NCBI RefSeq assembly: GCF_945957525.1
Contig: NZ_CAMFLA010000001.1
Location: 288,813 to 352,812 of the forward strand
From: an uncultured Aquitalea sp.
Lineage (GTDB): Bacteria > Pseudomonadota > Gammaproteobacteria > Burkholderiales > Chromobacteriaceae
Length of the DNA: 64,000 nucleotides
Direction of reading: 5' to 3'
The notes under the pieces were generated by a model. That model searched no databases. It worked only from the letters and a program-made list of their open reading frames with translations, and was not told where the DNA came from. Shown here in pieces: positions 41,307 to 49,086 of the stretch. Numbering within the stretch: the stretch's first letter is position 1; each line of letters starts with the position of its first letter. A program made the translations under genes and the position numbers.

Positions 41307-41337
41307 AAGCGACAGGAAAATCCTGTCGCTTTTTTTG
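41302..41337 (+). terminator. Strong hairpin terminator inside the left end
   Basis: A 9-bp stem GCGACAGGA/TCCTGTCGC with AAA loop is flanked by seven A and seven or more T residues. It lies 73-108 nt beyond the gyrB stop, so gyrB transcription would stop before the cargo. Confidence 0.88.
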
Positions 41338-41469
41338 TCCTCCCATGTCGGAGAGGTCGAGTGCACAAGTATGCGAAATTGTGCTCCATTTGCCCAACTG
41401 CTTAGATCTGGTCTGGAGACTGATTGCATTCGACCCAAACAGCTTTAGCATGGACTTGTACTCTTCTAA

Positions 41470-41610
41470 GAACCTGTTCACGATCTTGCTGCGCATCCCT
41501 GATCGGGGCTCATGTGCTGCTCGGAATCCTCATGTACGCCAGTACATTCTGGTTCCTGTGCTGCTCTTCACCCCACTGAGGGCTGCTCGCGACAGATCGT
41601 GAACAGGTTC
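41470..41610. mobile_element. 141-bp MITE with 16-bp terminal inverted repeats
   Basis: GAACCTGTTCACGATC at 41470-41485 has its exact complement at 41595-41610, and both sides are flanked by TAA (41467-41469 and 41611-41613). There is no coding capacity between. The 3-bp TNA duplication fits IS5-group (IS1031-type) transposases, so this is probably a non-autonomous derivative. The rest of the 41338-41700 gap shows nothing else. Confidence 0.75.
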
Positions 41611-41700
41611 TAAGAGAAGCTGGATAGCTGCCATTAATGCTGAGGTCACCGGCGTTTCGCGGCTCTGTTGCATGGCGTCCAGTGGACCACTGATTAGCCA

Positions 41701-42321
41701 TCACCGCCTACGTGGAAGGCGTCTGGGGTTTGGAATACGCCAACCGTTGTAGTTGGGATGATGGGTTAGATAGTACTCAATCGCGATTTCCGCAAACTCG
41801 CGGAACTGTCGATCATTCCACAGGGCGACAATATTCTTTTTGGGCTCTCTCCGTTTTTGCTCGGAGCCGTGATAAGTCCATCCTTGGTATGGGTCGAGTT
41901 TGGGCTGACTCTTCCCATTCCAGTGTCCGTGTGGGACCGAAGGAAAAAAGTCGTCGTCATACTGATGGAACTCCCAGGCTGACAGTCCTGTCGTCGTGCC
42001 AGGAAAGAAGCACAAGTAGGAATCTTCATCATCCTCGTCAGGGAGATAGTCGAGCGAGCTACCGAATGAGGATGCACTATGAGACCCTTGACTTAAATTT
42101 GATGGAGAGTCGCCTTCATAGGACCAGTTACTTTCCGAGTCCCATTCTTCTAGCCGCAGTATCCGATCTGCGAACAGCCAAGAGGGATCACCTGGTCTGC
42201 ACATGTCTCTTAAGGCCACTAATCGATCCATCAATTGTGACCAACTGATTAGGCCCACCAGGTGTGCCGTTTTCGATGTGCTCAGAAAGACGCGAGAGGC
42301 GTTGCGAGTGAGATATTTCAT
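41701..42321 (-). CDS. Unknown acidic protein, 206 aa
   Basis: I do not recognise this protein. Its middle (about residues 65-105) is Ser/Asp/Glu-rich and probably disordered (LDYLPDEDDEDSYLCFFPG). The C-terminal 80 residues look like a compact domain: SQPKLDPYQGWTYHGSEQ, NIVALWNDRQFREFAEIA, EYYLTHHP and a basic end PRRLPRRR. That C-terminal pattern resembles short domains seen at the end of variable bacterial proteins, but I cannot name it. It is the outermost left cargo gene. The start is the ATG at 42321. Confidence 0.55.
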   Translation of the reverse strand: MKYLTRNASRVFLSTSKTAHLVGLISWSQLMDRLVALRDMCRPGDPSWLFADRILRLEEWDSESNWSYEGDSPSNLSQGSHSASSFGSSLDYLPDEDDEDSYLCFFPGTTTGLSAWEFHQYDDDFFPSVPHGHWNGKSQPKLDPYQGWTYHGSEQKRREPKKNIVALWNDRQFREFAEIAIEYYLTHHPNYNGWRIPNPRRLPRRR

Positions 42322-42707
42322 GATAGCTAACGCTTGAGTTTAAGAGGCCTGGGTTGCATGCAGAACGAAACATTAGGACGATAGCATTGGCATCGGCCGT
42401 GAACAACAGTACTTCGGTGGGCCTCCTCATGCCGCTAAGCGATGCCGAATCGGTTGCTTTCCTCCTATAACGAACGGCTGCTATATAGCTCAAAGCAGCT
42501 GCTTGCTGTTCTTGGGGGGAAGGACTGCAAAGGGGCCGATCTCTGCCATCGGTCCAAAGGCGGGAGATACGGTAGTTTCAGTCGCAAGCAAACAGGCGTT
42601 CAGATGCGTGCAATTGCTCAAAGTATCGACTTTCTTGCTCTCGCGGTAGACTAAACATAGAGCTACGCCGTAGCTGCCGATGAAGTCGTTCCAGTAGGGA
42701 GCTGACA
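42322..42707. other. 386-nt divergent gap in left cargo
   Basis: This separates the 206-aa gene (minus) from a small plus-strand gene. Short open frames exist on both strands but none has a good ribosome site or composition. It presumably holds two promoters; none was pinned down. Confidence 0.35.
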
Positions 42708-42983
42708 ATGAGTATCGTTACTGATAGCGTTCGTCTTGTCCCAGTTGAAGGGCTGTCATGGGCAGGGGTGTCCATTCCAGTGTCTCTTCCCATCCGAGCC
42801 AATGGGACACACGTGTGTGGGGCCGTGGTGTATTGGTCTGATATGCCTGAAGACCTGCAGCTGCTGTTTCAGAAGTGGCTAGAAGCGAGGCAGCTCTCAA
42901 TCGGTATGCCCCCAAGCGGTCTCCCAAGGCCTGGATGCAGGTACTTTCTGGAAGATGTGCGCTCAGCTCTTGAAGATCTTTAG
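42708..42983 (+). CDS. Small unknown protein, 91 aa
   Basis: MSIVTDSVRLVPVEGLSWAG and onward, with GGGAG 8 nt before the ATG, which is the main support for calling it. The sequence looks soluble and globular (residues 45-62 DMPEDLQLLFQKWLEARQ may be helical). No domain was recognised. It converges on the TIR gene, 33 nt away. Confidence 0.45.
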   Translation: MSIVTDSVRLVPVEGLSWAGVSIPVSLPIRANGTHVCGAVVYWSDMPEDLQLLFQKWLEARQLSIGMPPSGLPRPGCRYFLEDVRSALEDL

Positions 42984-43016
42984 AGCTCTGAACAAGCTGT
43001 ATTAGGGTCTGACCGA

Positions 43017-43979
43017 TTATTGCTGCAGCGGTTGGATCAGCATTTCCCAGAAATACTCAGCAACACCCTCATAATTGAGGAATGATTTTGTATTGCGTCC
43101 GAAATGAGACATGCCTAGTGGCTTGAAACCAAGGGAGTATCCATCGTCCTGTATGGTCATGCTCTCGTTGAAGCTGCCGGGAGTAACACCACTGTGGCTA
43201 AAGGTGATGTCGCCACCGAAACCCCTCCCCCCAACCCAGATGCCGCATGAGCATCTTCGCTTGCCTCCTGTGTAGATAGTAGCTTCGAAACTCTTTGCAT
43301 CGACTTGGCGAAAATCTACCTCAATTCCTGGATTGCGTTGCTTCAATTCATCCAGGGAGTTGCTGAAATATTTGGCCACAAACTCGAAACATTCAATTCG
43401 TGCTTGATCACGTTCTCGGTCAGAGAACTCTTTTTTGATTCGCAGGTTGCTGGACCGGGCTGTTACTCCTGTTTCCGCTCGCGGCGTGGGTACCCTTGAG
43501 ACCGGGTGAGCAAGGGGGGCTGGTATCGCATTCACTGCTTTCGGTAGAGTCTTCAGTGCACGCGTAATCGCGGCCACTACTTGGTAAAACCCATCGTCCA
43601 ACGAAGGGTATTGGGTTACTGGTTTGCCGTCTGGCGTTGCAGCAAGGAGTTTGCCGAACGGTAGGTCGTGCCAGTGACAGGAGCGCAAAATCACGGGAAT
43701 TACAACAGCTTTGCCTAGATCGTGACGCTCTACCGCACGCTTCATCTCGACGTCGTAACAGTAGTCAGAATTGATAAAGTCGGAGCTAACCAGTAGCAGG
43801 ACGATGTCGGCCTCTTCGAAGTGCTGATTGATTTCGCCGTTAAACTCCTGACCGGCAACGATTCGGCGATCATGCCAAGACTCGATCATCCCCTGGCGCT
43901 TTAGGGGTGAGAGATGTTTTTCAAGTTCATTCCGCAGTGTCTCGTCCACATGCGAGTAAGAGAAAACAAGCTTGGCCAA
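43017..43979 (-). CDS. TIR-domain protein with unknown C-terminal domain
   Basis: A 320-aa protein. Residues 1-140 form a bacterial TIR domain: LVFSYSHVDETLRNELEKHL, the BB-loop region RRIVAGQEFNGEIN, IVLLLVSSDFINSDYCYDVE with the candidate catalytic Glu in the CYDVEMKRA helix, and VIPVILRSCHWHDLPFG. Bacterial TIR domains often cleave NAD(+) in anti-phage responses. A linker rich in Pro/Ala leads to a C-terminal domain of about 150 residues (ARIECFEFVAKYF to LIQPLQQ) that I do not recognise; it may be the trigger sensor. A TTG start at 43979 has AGGGGA 8 nt upstream. Confidence 0.8.
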   Translation of the reverse strand: MAKLVFSYSHVDETLRNELEKHLSPLKRQGMIESWHDRRIVAGQEFNGEINQHFEEADIVLLLVSSDFINSDYCYDVEMKRAVERHDLGKAVVIPVILRSCHWHDLPFGKLLAATPDGKPVTQYPSLDDGFYQVVAAITRALKTLPKAVNAIPAPLAHPVSRVPTPRAETGVTARSSNLRIKKEFSDRERDQARIECFEFVAKYFSNSLDELKQRNPGIEVDFRQVDAKSFEATIYTGGKRRCSCGIWVGGRGFGGDITFSHSGVTPGSFNESMTIQDDGYSLGFKPLGMSHFGRNTKSFLNYEGVAEYFWEMLIQPLQQ

Positions 43980-44001
43980 TCATATTCCCCTGATCAAGTT
44001 T

Positions 44002-44016
44002 TACTCGGACCGAGTA
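44002..44016. promoter_or_regulatory. Operator-like palindrome upstream of the TIR gene
   Basis: TACTCGGACCGAGTA is a perfect 7+1+7 inverted repeat centred 30 nt before the TIR start codon, where a repressor would block transcription or initiation. Confidence 0.55.
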
Positions 44017-44098
44017 TTTGTTTCATATGCGGGCGAAATCACATTTTTCGAGTCATCAGATGAGGTGACCCGAAAAAATATGAAAATTCCAAGAAAAG

Positions 44099-44926
44099 TT
44101 ACAAATCTAGCTTAATGCGGACAGGTACCAAAGGTCGCGTCACCTGTATCACTGGCCATTCCTGTTCATACAGTTCATAGCAAACGTCCAACGATGCATG
44201 GGTCTGCCAATAAAACAGGCTTCCAAGTATGCAATTTTCTAGTCCAAGAACGACGTCATCTGGAATCCAGTGTTGCTCGCAGTAAACATCCATTTCCTGT
44301 TCAACGAGCTGTTTCAGATACAGCGCCAATTCGAGATCGCAAGCTAAGTGTGCTTCTTTAAACAGGGCAGCCCCAAGCGCCAGTCTATTTAATGAAACAG
44401 GTAGGCGTTGTAACAGTCGATCGAGGGTAACGGCATAGACCCAAAGCCGTTCTGGCAAACGGCTTCTATAGTATTTCCCATACAGTTCAACAGGCTCGGA
44501 TGTAACCTCCACTCCTGCATGAGCGCCAAAGGGTGCCCGTGCCAGTCCACAGTTACCCAAGCACCGATCCAAAATCTCCCGTACAAGCACTACGTCATTG
44601 ATGGGTTTTTCCACTAGCTGCCAGAATGGTGAGTGGAACAGCTCATACGTCCTCTCGTAGCCGGGGGCTTGCCCAACAACCTCAACCAGGTCAGCAGGCC
44701 GACGTGTATGCGGCCGTTTAGTAGGAACCGTGCCACGCCGGCGCAGGCTCTCGAATATCTTTGGTGGCGGACTTGTTTCGTCATAGAACAGGCCGAACTT
44801 GCGATCGAGAGCCGTATTGCCTAGCCCTTCTCGAGATTGAACATCCCAATACCACAGCTTTGCCCTTAACTTCTGGAGCTCCAGCTTCTTCGGACGACCA
44901 ACAGGCTTTCTCTCTGACGCACGCAT
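44099..44926 (-). CDS. Unknown 275-aa protein with AT-hook-like N terminus
   Basis: I do not recognise this protein. The N terminus MRASERKPVGRPKK contains an AT-hook-like GRP core in basic residues, then a likely DNA-associated helical region (LWYWDVQSREGLGNTALDRK). The rest is alpha-helical (EKPINDVVLVREILDRCLGN, RLPVSLNRLALGAALFKEA, LELALYLKQLVEQEMDVY) without membrane segments or known catalytic motifs. It is divergent from the small gene before tnsA, so it could be a transposon regulator or a cargo gene. Confidence 0.55.
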   Translation of the reverse strand: MRASERKPVGRPKKLELQKLRAKLWYWDVQSREGLGNTALDRKFGLFYDETSPPPKIFESLRRRGTVPTKRPHTRRPADLVEVVGQAPGYERTYELFHSPFWQLVEKPINDVVLVREILDRCLGNCGLARAPFGAHAGVEVTSEPVELYGKYYRSRLPERLWVYAVTLDRLLQRLPVSLNRLALGAALFKEAHLACDLELALYLKQLVEQEMDVYCEQHWIPDDVVLGLENCILGSLFYWQTHASLDVCYELYEQEWPVIQVTRPLVPVRIKLDL

Positions 44927-45011
44927 TGCTACAAAAATTCGAGGATTTTAGTTACCAGAAGGATCCCACGCTGCGTGGTAGAAAGAAAGCTAATCACGTG
45001 GAATCACGCCC

Positions 45012-45257
45012 ATGAGCACGTCTGAACAAGTCGAGTTTGCTGAACAGATGTTGAAACAGTACGGCCCCCTGATGGGGGGATCGGAGCTTTGGTCGGCACT
45101 GGGCTTCAAGACCCACGCGGCCTTCGGTCGTGCCAGGCGAAATGGGTTGTTGGGTTTAAGGATCTTTGAGCTCCCCGGTCGGCGGGGACAGTTTGCGCTG
45201 ACCACCGATGTGGTGCAGTGGTTGTGGCAGTCGCGAGAAAAAGGAGTACGCCTATGA
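45012..45257 (+). CDS. Small predicted DNA-binding protein, 81 aa
   Basis: MSTSEQVEFAEQMLKQYGPL, then GGSELWSALGFKTHAAFGRA and FELPGRRGQFALTTDVVQWL. The order helix-helix-strand hairpin with a basic GRRG turn suggests a winged-helix or excisionase-like fold, but this is inference. It precedes tnsA by 236 nt and is divergent from the AT-hook-like gene. A possible role is control of the tns operon. Confidence 0.55.
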   Translation: MSTSEQVEFAEQMLKQYGPLMGGSELWSALGFKTHAAFGRARRNGLLGLRIFELPGRRGQFALTTDVVQWLWQSREKGVRL

Positions 45258-45295
45258 GTTAAGCCATCTCTGAAGTTGGGTGGCCACAAAGACGC

Positions 45296-45326
45296 AAAAA
45301 GCCCGGAGCGGGAACTCCGAGCTTTC
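45296..45326 (+). terminator. Hairpin after the 81-aa gene
   Basis: AAAGCCCGGAG pairs with CTCCGAGCTTT with one mismatch and a 6-nt loop; the T-run is short. It follows a 15-nt stretch (45272-45286) complementary to the tnsC coding start, so a 3'-UTR small RNA is possible. Confidence 0.45.
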
Positions 45327-45493
45327 TGGAATGCAGTGTCAAATCTTGCGAACCTAACACTACCATTCTTAGCGTCCTCCTATCGGTTGTCAAGCCGAGG
45401 CCCCCTTTTTGCCTTCAACAGTGTTGCCAGTAACCGGCAGCCAATCTGTGCCAGCGTCTCATGACCAGCATGAGTGTAGGCCAGGAGGACACT

Positions 45494-46147
45494 ATGCCTT
45501 TACGCCATACAAGGGCACGGGACCCAATCTCCCGTAGTAACGGGATCATGCGAGGAAAATTTCCATCACGGAAAAATGCTCGGATGATTCACTGGGAAAG
45601 TTTGCTGGAACGCGATGCAGTGTTCCTGTTTGAGTTTTCCAGCGGTGTACGCCAATTCCGTGAACAACCCTTGACCATCAACTATGCCCTCGAAGGCAAA
45701 CCACGCCGTTACACGCCGGATTTCGAACTGATTTTGAGCGACGGTAGTGTAGAACTGGTCGAGGTTAAGCCCAAAGAGAAGCTGTTGTTGCCAGAAAACA
45801 GCCTCCGCTTTACTGCGATCACTCGCCACTTATCCCTTCAAGGCTGGCCCTTAATATTCCTCACCGAAGAGTCGGTTCGTCGGCCGGTTCTTCTGGATCA
45901 GTTGAGGCAATTGTTTCGCTATCGACAGCCAGTTTTCAGTGCAACGGAGCGCCGTCGGTGGCTTTTCAAGCTGGGTTCGCACATGCCCTGCACGTGGGGA
46001 GGCTTGTGCGCCTTGTTAGGTAGTACGTCCCTGTGTTGGTGTCTTTTGGAGCAACAGGTCATCTGTACCGATCTACGTGCACGTATTACCAGCGATACCG
46101 TCGTGACCTTGGGAAATGAGGAGAGTGGCGATGAAATGCTTTTTTAG
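45494..46147 (+). CDS. tnsA: Tn7-like transposase endonuclease TnsA
   Basis: Cuts the 5' ends of the transposon during cut-and-paste movement, 217 aa. I start at MPLRHTRARD (45494) because AGGAGGA lies 8 nt upstream; a start 11 codons earlier lacks one. Restriction-enzyme-like catalytic residues are visible: Glu in HWESLLERD (about 35-39), Asp76 in YTPDFEL, and Lys92 in VELVEVKPK. A C-terminal region binds TnsC in the family. Its end overlaps tnsB by 17 nt. Confidence 0.92.
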   Translation: MPLRHTRARDPISRSNGIMRGKFPSRKNARMIHWESLLERDAVFLFEFSSGVRQFREQPLTINYALEGKPRRYTPDFELILSDGSVELVEVKPKEKLLLPENSLRFTAITRHLSLQGWPLIFLTEESVRRPVLLDQLRQLFRYRQPVFSATERRRWLFKLGSHMPCTWGGLCALLGSTSLCWCLLEQQVICTDLRARITSDTVVTLGNEESGDEMLF

Positions 46148-48128
46148 TCTGGGCGCAAACTTACTTGTTAATGGGCAGAGCAAAACAGTTGTACGGCAAC
46201 TTGAAAACAATCGTTTTCAACTGGAAGACCAAACGTCGCATGCCATCGAAACCCATACCCAACAACAACTGCATGAATGGTATGCAGAAGGCAAGCTACG
46301 CTTTCCGATCTCAACCGAAGTTGAAGGTCTTGACCCAGGTTTGATCCCTTCCGCAGGAAGGCCGCTCTCCGCATTCCCTGATAAGGTTCAACAACAGGCT
46401 CTGAGGAAAAAGCAATATCTCGATGCGCTTCAACCCTTCGGGCCCTTCATCTCATCCCCGGTGATCTTACAAGAACGCATTCACTGGATCGCGACCCAAC
46501 TGGGCGACGCCGCCCCCCCAAGTCCCGCAACCATCTACCGTTGGCATAAAAAATGTAATCAGCAAGGGAGTGACCACCGACAATTGATTGATCGGTTCGA
46601 TCTTCGGGGGGGCAGGGCTAGCCGATTGCATCCAGACGTCAAAACGATTCTTTCGACGAGCATTGAAACGGTTTACTTGGCAAAACAGCGTAACTCGGCA
46701 CGAGCTGTTTTTGCTGATATGGGGAACGCAATCAGGCTAGCCAACGCCAAACGACTTCCACAGGAACAACTCAGTAGACCTTCCTATGCCACTGTCTGCC
46801 GGGCACTAAAAGCGTTGGATCGTTACCTGGTCGATTCTAATCGGTATGGTAAAGAGTATGCCCGAGCAGCTTACCGTACGAGTGGTAAAGGCATGGTTGT
46901 CGCGGGAATCTTGGTACGAGTGGAGATCGACCATACTCCGTTGGATCTGTTTGTAATCGATGAAAGAACGGGGCTGCCACTCGGTCGTCCCACGGTTACG
47001 GTGGCGACGGATTATTACTCAAAGATGCCGATCGGCTTCTACCTCGGATTTGATGGGCCTTCCCTCGAAGCAGTATATGCATGCTTGCGTCATGCCGTTC
47101 TGCCGAAGCACTACATTCGTACGGAATTCCCAGACATCGAGAACGAGTGGCCATGTTATGGCGTCATGGATGAGCTGGTCTGCGACAACGGGCTAGAGTT
47201 TCATGCTAAAGCGCTGGAGAGAACAGCTTTCGAACTGGATTTTATCCTAGCCTTCTGTCCCAAAAAGCAACCGTACTACAAAGGATCGATCGAGCGTTTT
47301 CTCAAAACGTTGAACTTTCAATTTGCCCATGCAATGCCGGGCACCAGTTTTGCGCGCTGGTTTCATCGAGAAGATTACGACCCTCTCAAGGATGCCGTTG
47401 TTAACTTTGATCAACTCAACTACTTGCTTCATCGTTGGATTGTGGATGTCTATGCGCACTCCCCCCACAGAGGAATCATGACAACCCCTTTCAAGCGTTG
47501 GCAAGAGGGAATGGCTGAGCGAGAGCCGGCTTTGCCGCCAGAGGTCGAGCGTCTTGATCTTGCTATTTCCTACTGCTGCGAACGCACGCTAACTCATGCT
47601 GGCATTGAGCTCAATAACCTCCGCTATAACAGCCCTGTTCTTCTCCCGATCCGTCACCACCTGGGGAAAAAGGTTAAGGTACAAGTCCGTTACAGCAAGC
47701 AGGACCTGACCTATATCCACGTACTTGACCCGGTGACGCAAGCTGCGATTCCGGTCCCAGCAGTTGATCAAGAATACGTCCACGGGCTGACACTCATTCA
47801 GCACAATTTGATCTGGAAACATCTCCGGAGGGTGATGGAGGAAGATCGTTCCAAGTCCTCATTGCTAAGGGCAAAAGCTGAGTTGCGCGCCTTGGTGCAA
47901 GAGATGTCGCTCAGCAAATCTGTGCGTCAGCGTCAGAAGAGCGCAAAAATTCGTTCTATCGGACAAGATCGTCAGGACTGGCTGGATACGCCAGAACCTC
48001 CCAAGCAGAAAAAAGCCACGAGCCCCGCGCCGTTCACCCCAGCAGTCTCCGATGCTGCTGAGCTCCCTGAGTTGGATTCCTTAGTTTTACCTGCAGCTCG
48101 AAACACGGAGGCTCGTCATGGACGCTAA
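46131..48128 (+). CDS. tnsB: Tn7-like DDE transposase TnsB
   Basis: Joins the 3' ends to the target and binds the end repeats, 665 aa. An N-terminal helical DNA-binding half precedes an rve/DDE core: Asp267 in VRVEIDHTPLD, Asp352 in VCDNGLEFH and Glu388 in YKGSIERFLK. A beta-barrel domain (VKVQVRYSKQDLTYIHVLDP) and a basic C-terminal tail for TnsC contact follow. The start at 46131 has GAGGAGAG upstream. All three catalytic residues are present, so the element looks active. Confidence 0.93.
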   Translation: MKCFFSLGANLLVNGQSKTVVRQLENNRFQLEDQTSHAIETHTQQQLHEWYAEGKLRFPISTEVEGLDPGLIPSAGRPLSAFPDKVQQQALRKKQYLDALQPFGPFISSPVILQERIHWIATQLGDAAPPSPATIYRWHKKCNQQGSDHRQLIDRFDLRGGRASRLHPDVKTILSTSIETVYLAKQRNSARAVFADMGNAIRLANAKRLPQEQLSRPSYATVCRALKALDRYLVDSNRYGKEYARAAYRTSGKGMVVAGILVRVEIDHTPLDLFVIDERTGLPLGRPTVTVATDYYSKMPIGFYLGFDGPSLEAVYACLRHAVLPKHYIRTEFPDIENEWPCYGVMDELVCDNGLEFHAKALERTAFELDFILAFCPKKQPYYKGSIERFLKTLNFQFAHAMPGTSFARWFHREDYDPLKDAVVNFDQLNYLLHRWIVDVYAHSPHRGIMTTPFKRWQEGMAEREPALPPEVERLDLAISYCCERTLTHAGIELNNLRYNSPVLLPIRHHLGKKVKVQVRYSKQDLTYIHVLDPVTQAAIPVPAVDQEYVHGLTLIQHNLIWKHLRRVMEEDRSKSSLLRAKAELRALVQEMSLSKSVRQRQKSAKIRSIGQDRQDWLDTPEPPKQKKATSPAPFTPAVSDAAELPELDSLVLPAARNTEARHGR

Positions 48129-49086
48129 ATACCTGGCCACCCAACTTCGACAAATCGAAGAAATTTTGCTCCCGTATCGGCGATTTACCCGCATTGTTGA
48201 GTTGTTGGAATACAACCACTCCCTCTACCTGCAGGGGGCAGAGCCTCGACATACTTTGCTTGTCGGTGACGCCGGTGCTGGCAAAACTTGGATCGCAAAA
48301 CACCTTTTGAACAAGTACCCTCCCTTTGAGGAGGGTGGGGCCAAGATTATCCCCATTTTGTTTGTCGAAACGCCTTCAACACCAACCATCAAGTCTATGG
48401 CGGAGCAGATACTGCACGCCTTGGGCGACCCGTTGAGCTACAAGGGATCTGCGGAGCTGAAAAGCGTGCGGGCGCTGGAATTGCTCAAACGATGCAAAGT
48501 CGAGATGATCGTCTTCGACGAGTTCCAGCACTTTCTTGACCACGGATGGTACAACTCCCTACAGGCCGTCGCGGACTGGCTAAAGTCCTTCATCGACAAG
48601 GCCGAAGTGCCATGCGTCTTGATGGGGCTGCCTCGTTGCGAAGTTATTCTTCAGGTCAACGAGCAACTGAGGCGACGCTTCTCCACCCGAGTGGAGCTCT
48701 CTCGCTTCTCGATGGAAACTGCCGATGAGGAGCGTGAGTACCGCTCTGTTCTTATGGCCTTGGACAAGCGCCTGCCGACAGAAATGCTATCCGATCTAGC
48801 CTCTCCTGATTTGGCTATCCGGCTTTACTACGCCAGCAATGGGCTGATCGGGTATTTGCGTAAACTGCTTACCCGGAGCTTCGAACTTATGGTGAGGGAG
48901 AACCGAAGCAATATCGGGATCGAGCTGTTGGCCACCAGCTTCCAGGAGCATATCTGGCGAGACGGTATCGGCTCTCTGAACCCATTCCATCCTGAATTTG
49001 CGATGCGGCCGCTGACCGGACCTGGAGAGCCTTTTTCGTATCAAGCTCCGACATTACGCCGTACCCAAAAAGGAGGCCGAAAATGA
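48118..49086 (+). CDS. tnsC: Tn7-like AAA+ regulator TnsC
   Basis: ATPase linking target selector to transposase, 322 aa. Walker A GDAGAGKT is at 50-57, Walker B VEMIVFDEFQHF near 128-139, and a later sensor VPCVLMGLPRCEVI. It overlaps tnsB by 11 nt and tniQ by 4 nt, so tnsABC-tniQ is a single operon. Codons 6-11 contain the 15-nt segment complementary to 45272-45286. Confidence 0.93.
   Translation: MDAKYLATQLRQIEEILLPYRRFTRIVELLEYNHSLYLQGAEPRHTLLVGDAGAGKTWIAKHLLNKYPPFEEGGAKIIPILFVETPSTPTIKSMAEQILHALGDPLSYKGSAELKSVRALELLKRCKVEMIVFDEFQHFLDHGWYNSLQAVADWLKSFIDKAEVPCVLMGLPRCEVILQVNEQLRRRFSTRVELSRFSMETADEEREYRSVLMALDKRLPTEMLSDLASPDLAIRLYYASNGLIGYLRKLLTRSFELMVRENRSNIGIELLATSFQEHIWRDGIGSLNPFHPEFAMRPLTGPGEPFSYQAPTLRRTQKGGRK

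Noticed and set aside
41350..41700. A tRNA or attB-like gene near the left end
   Set aside because: No cloverleaf or T-loop sequence was seen; the region is explained by the MITE.
45361..45380. Second pairing block (AGCGTCC) between the tnsA upstream region and the tnsC start
   Set aside because: Too short (about 7-9 nt) to count as evidence; only the 15-nt match is reported.
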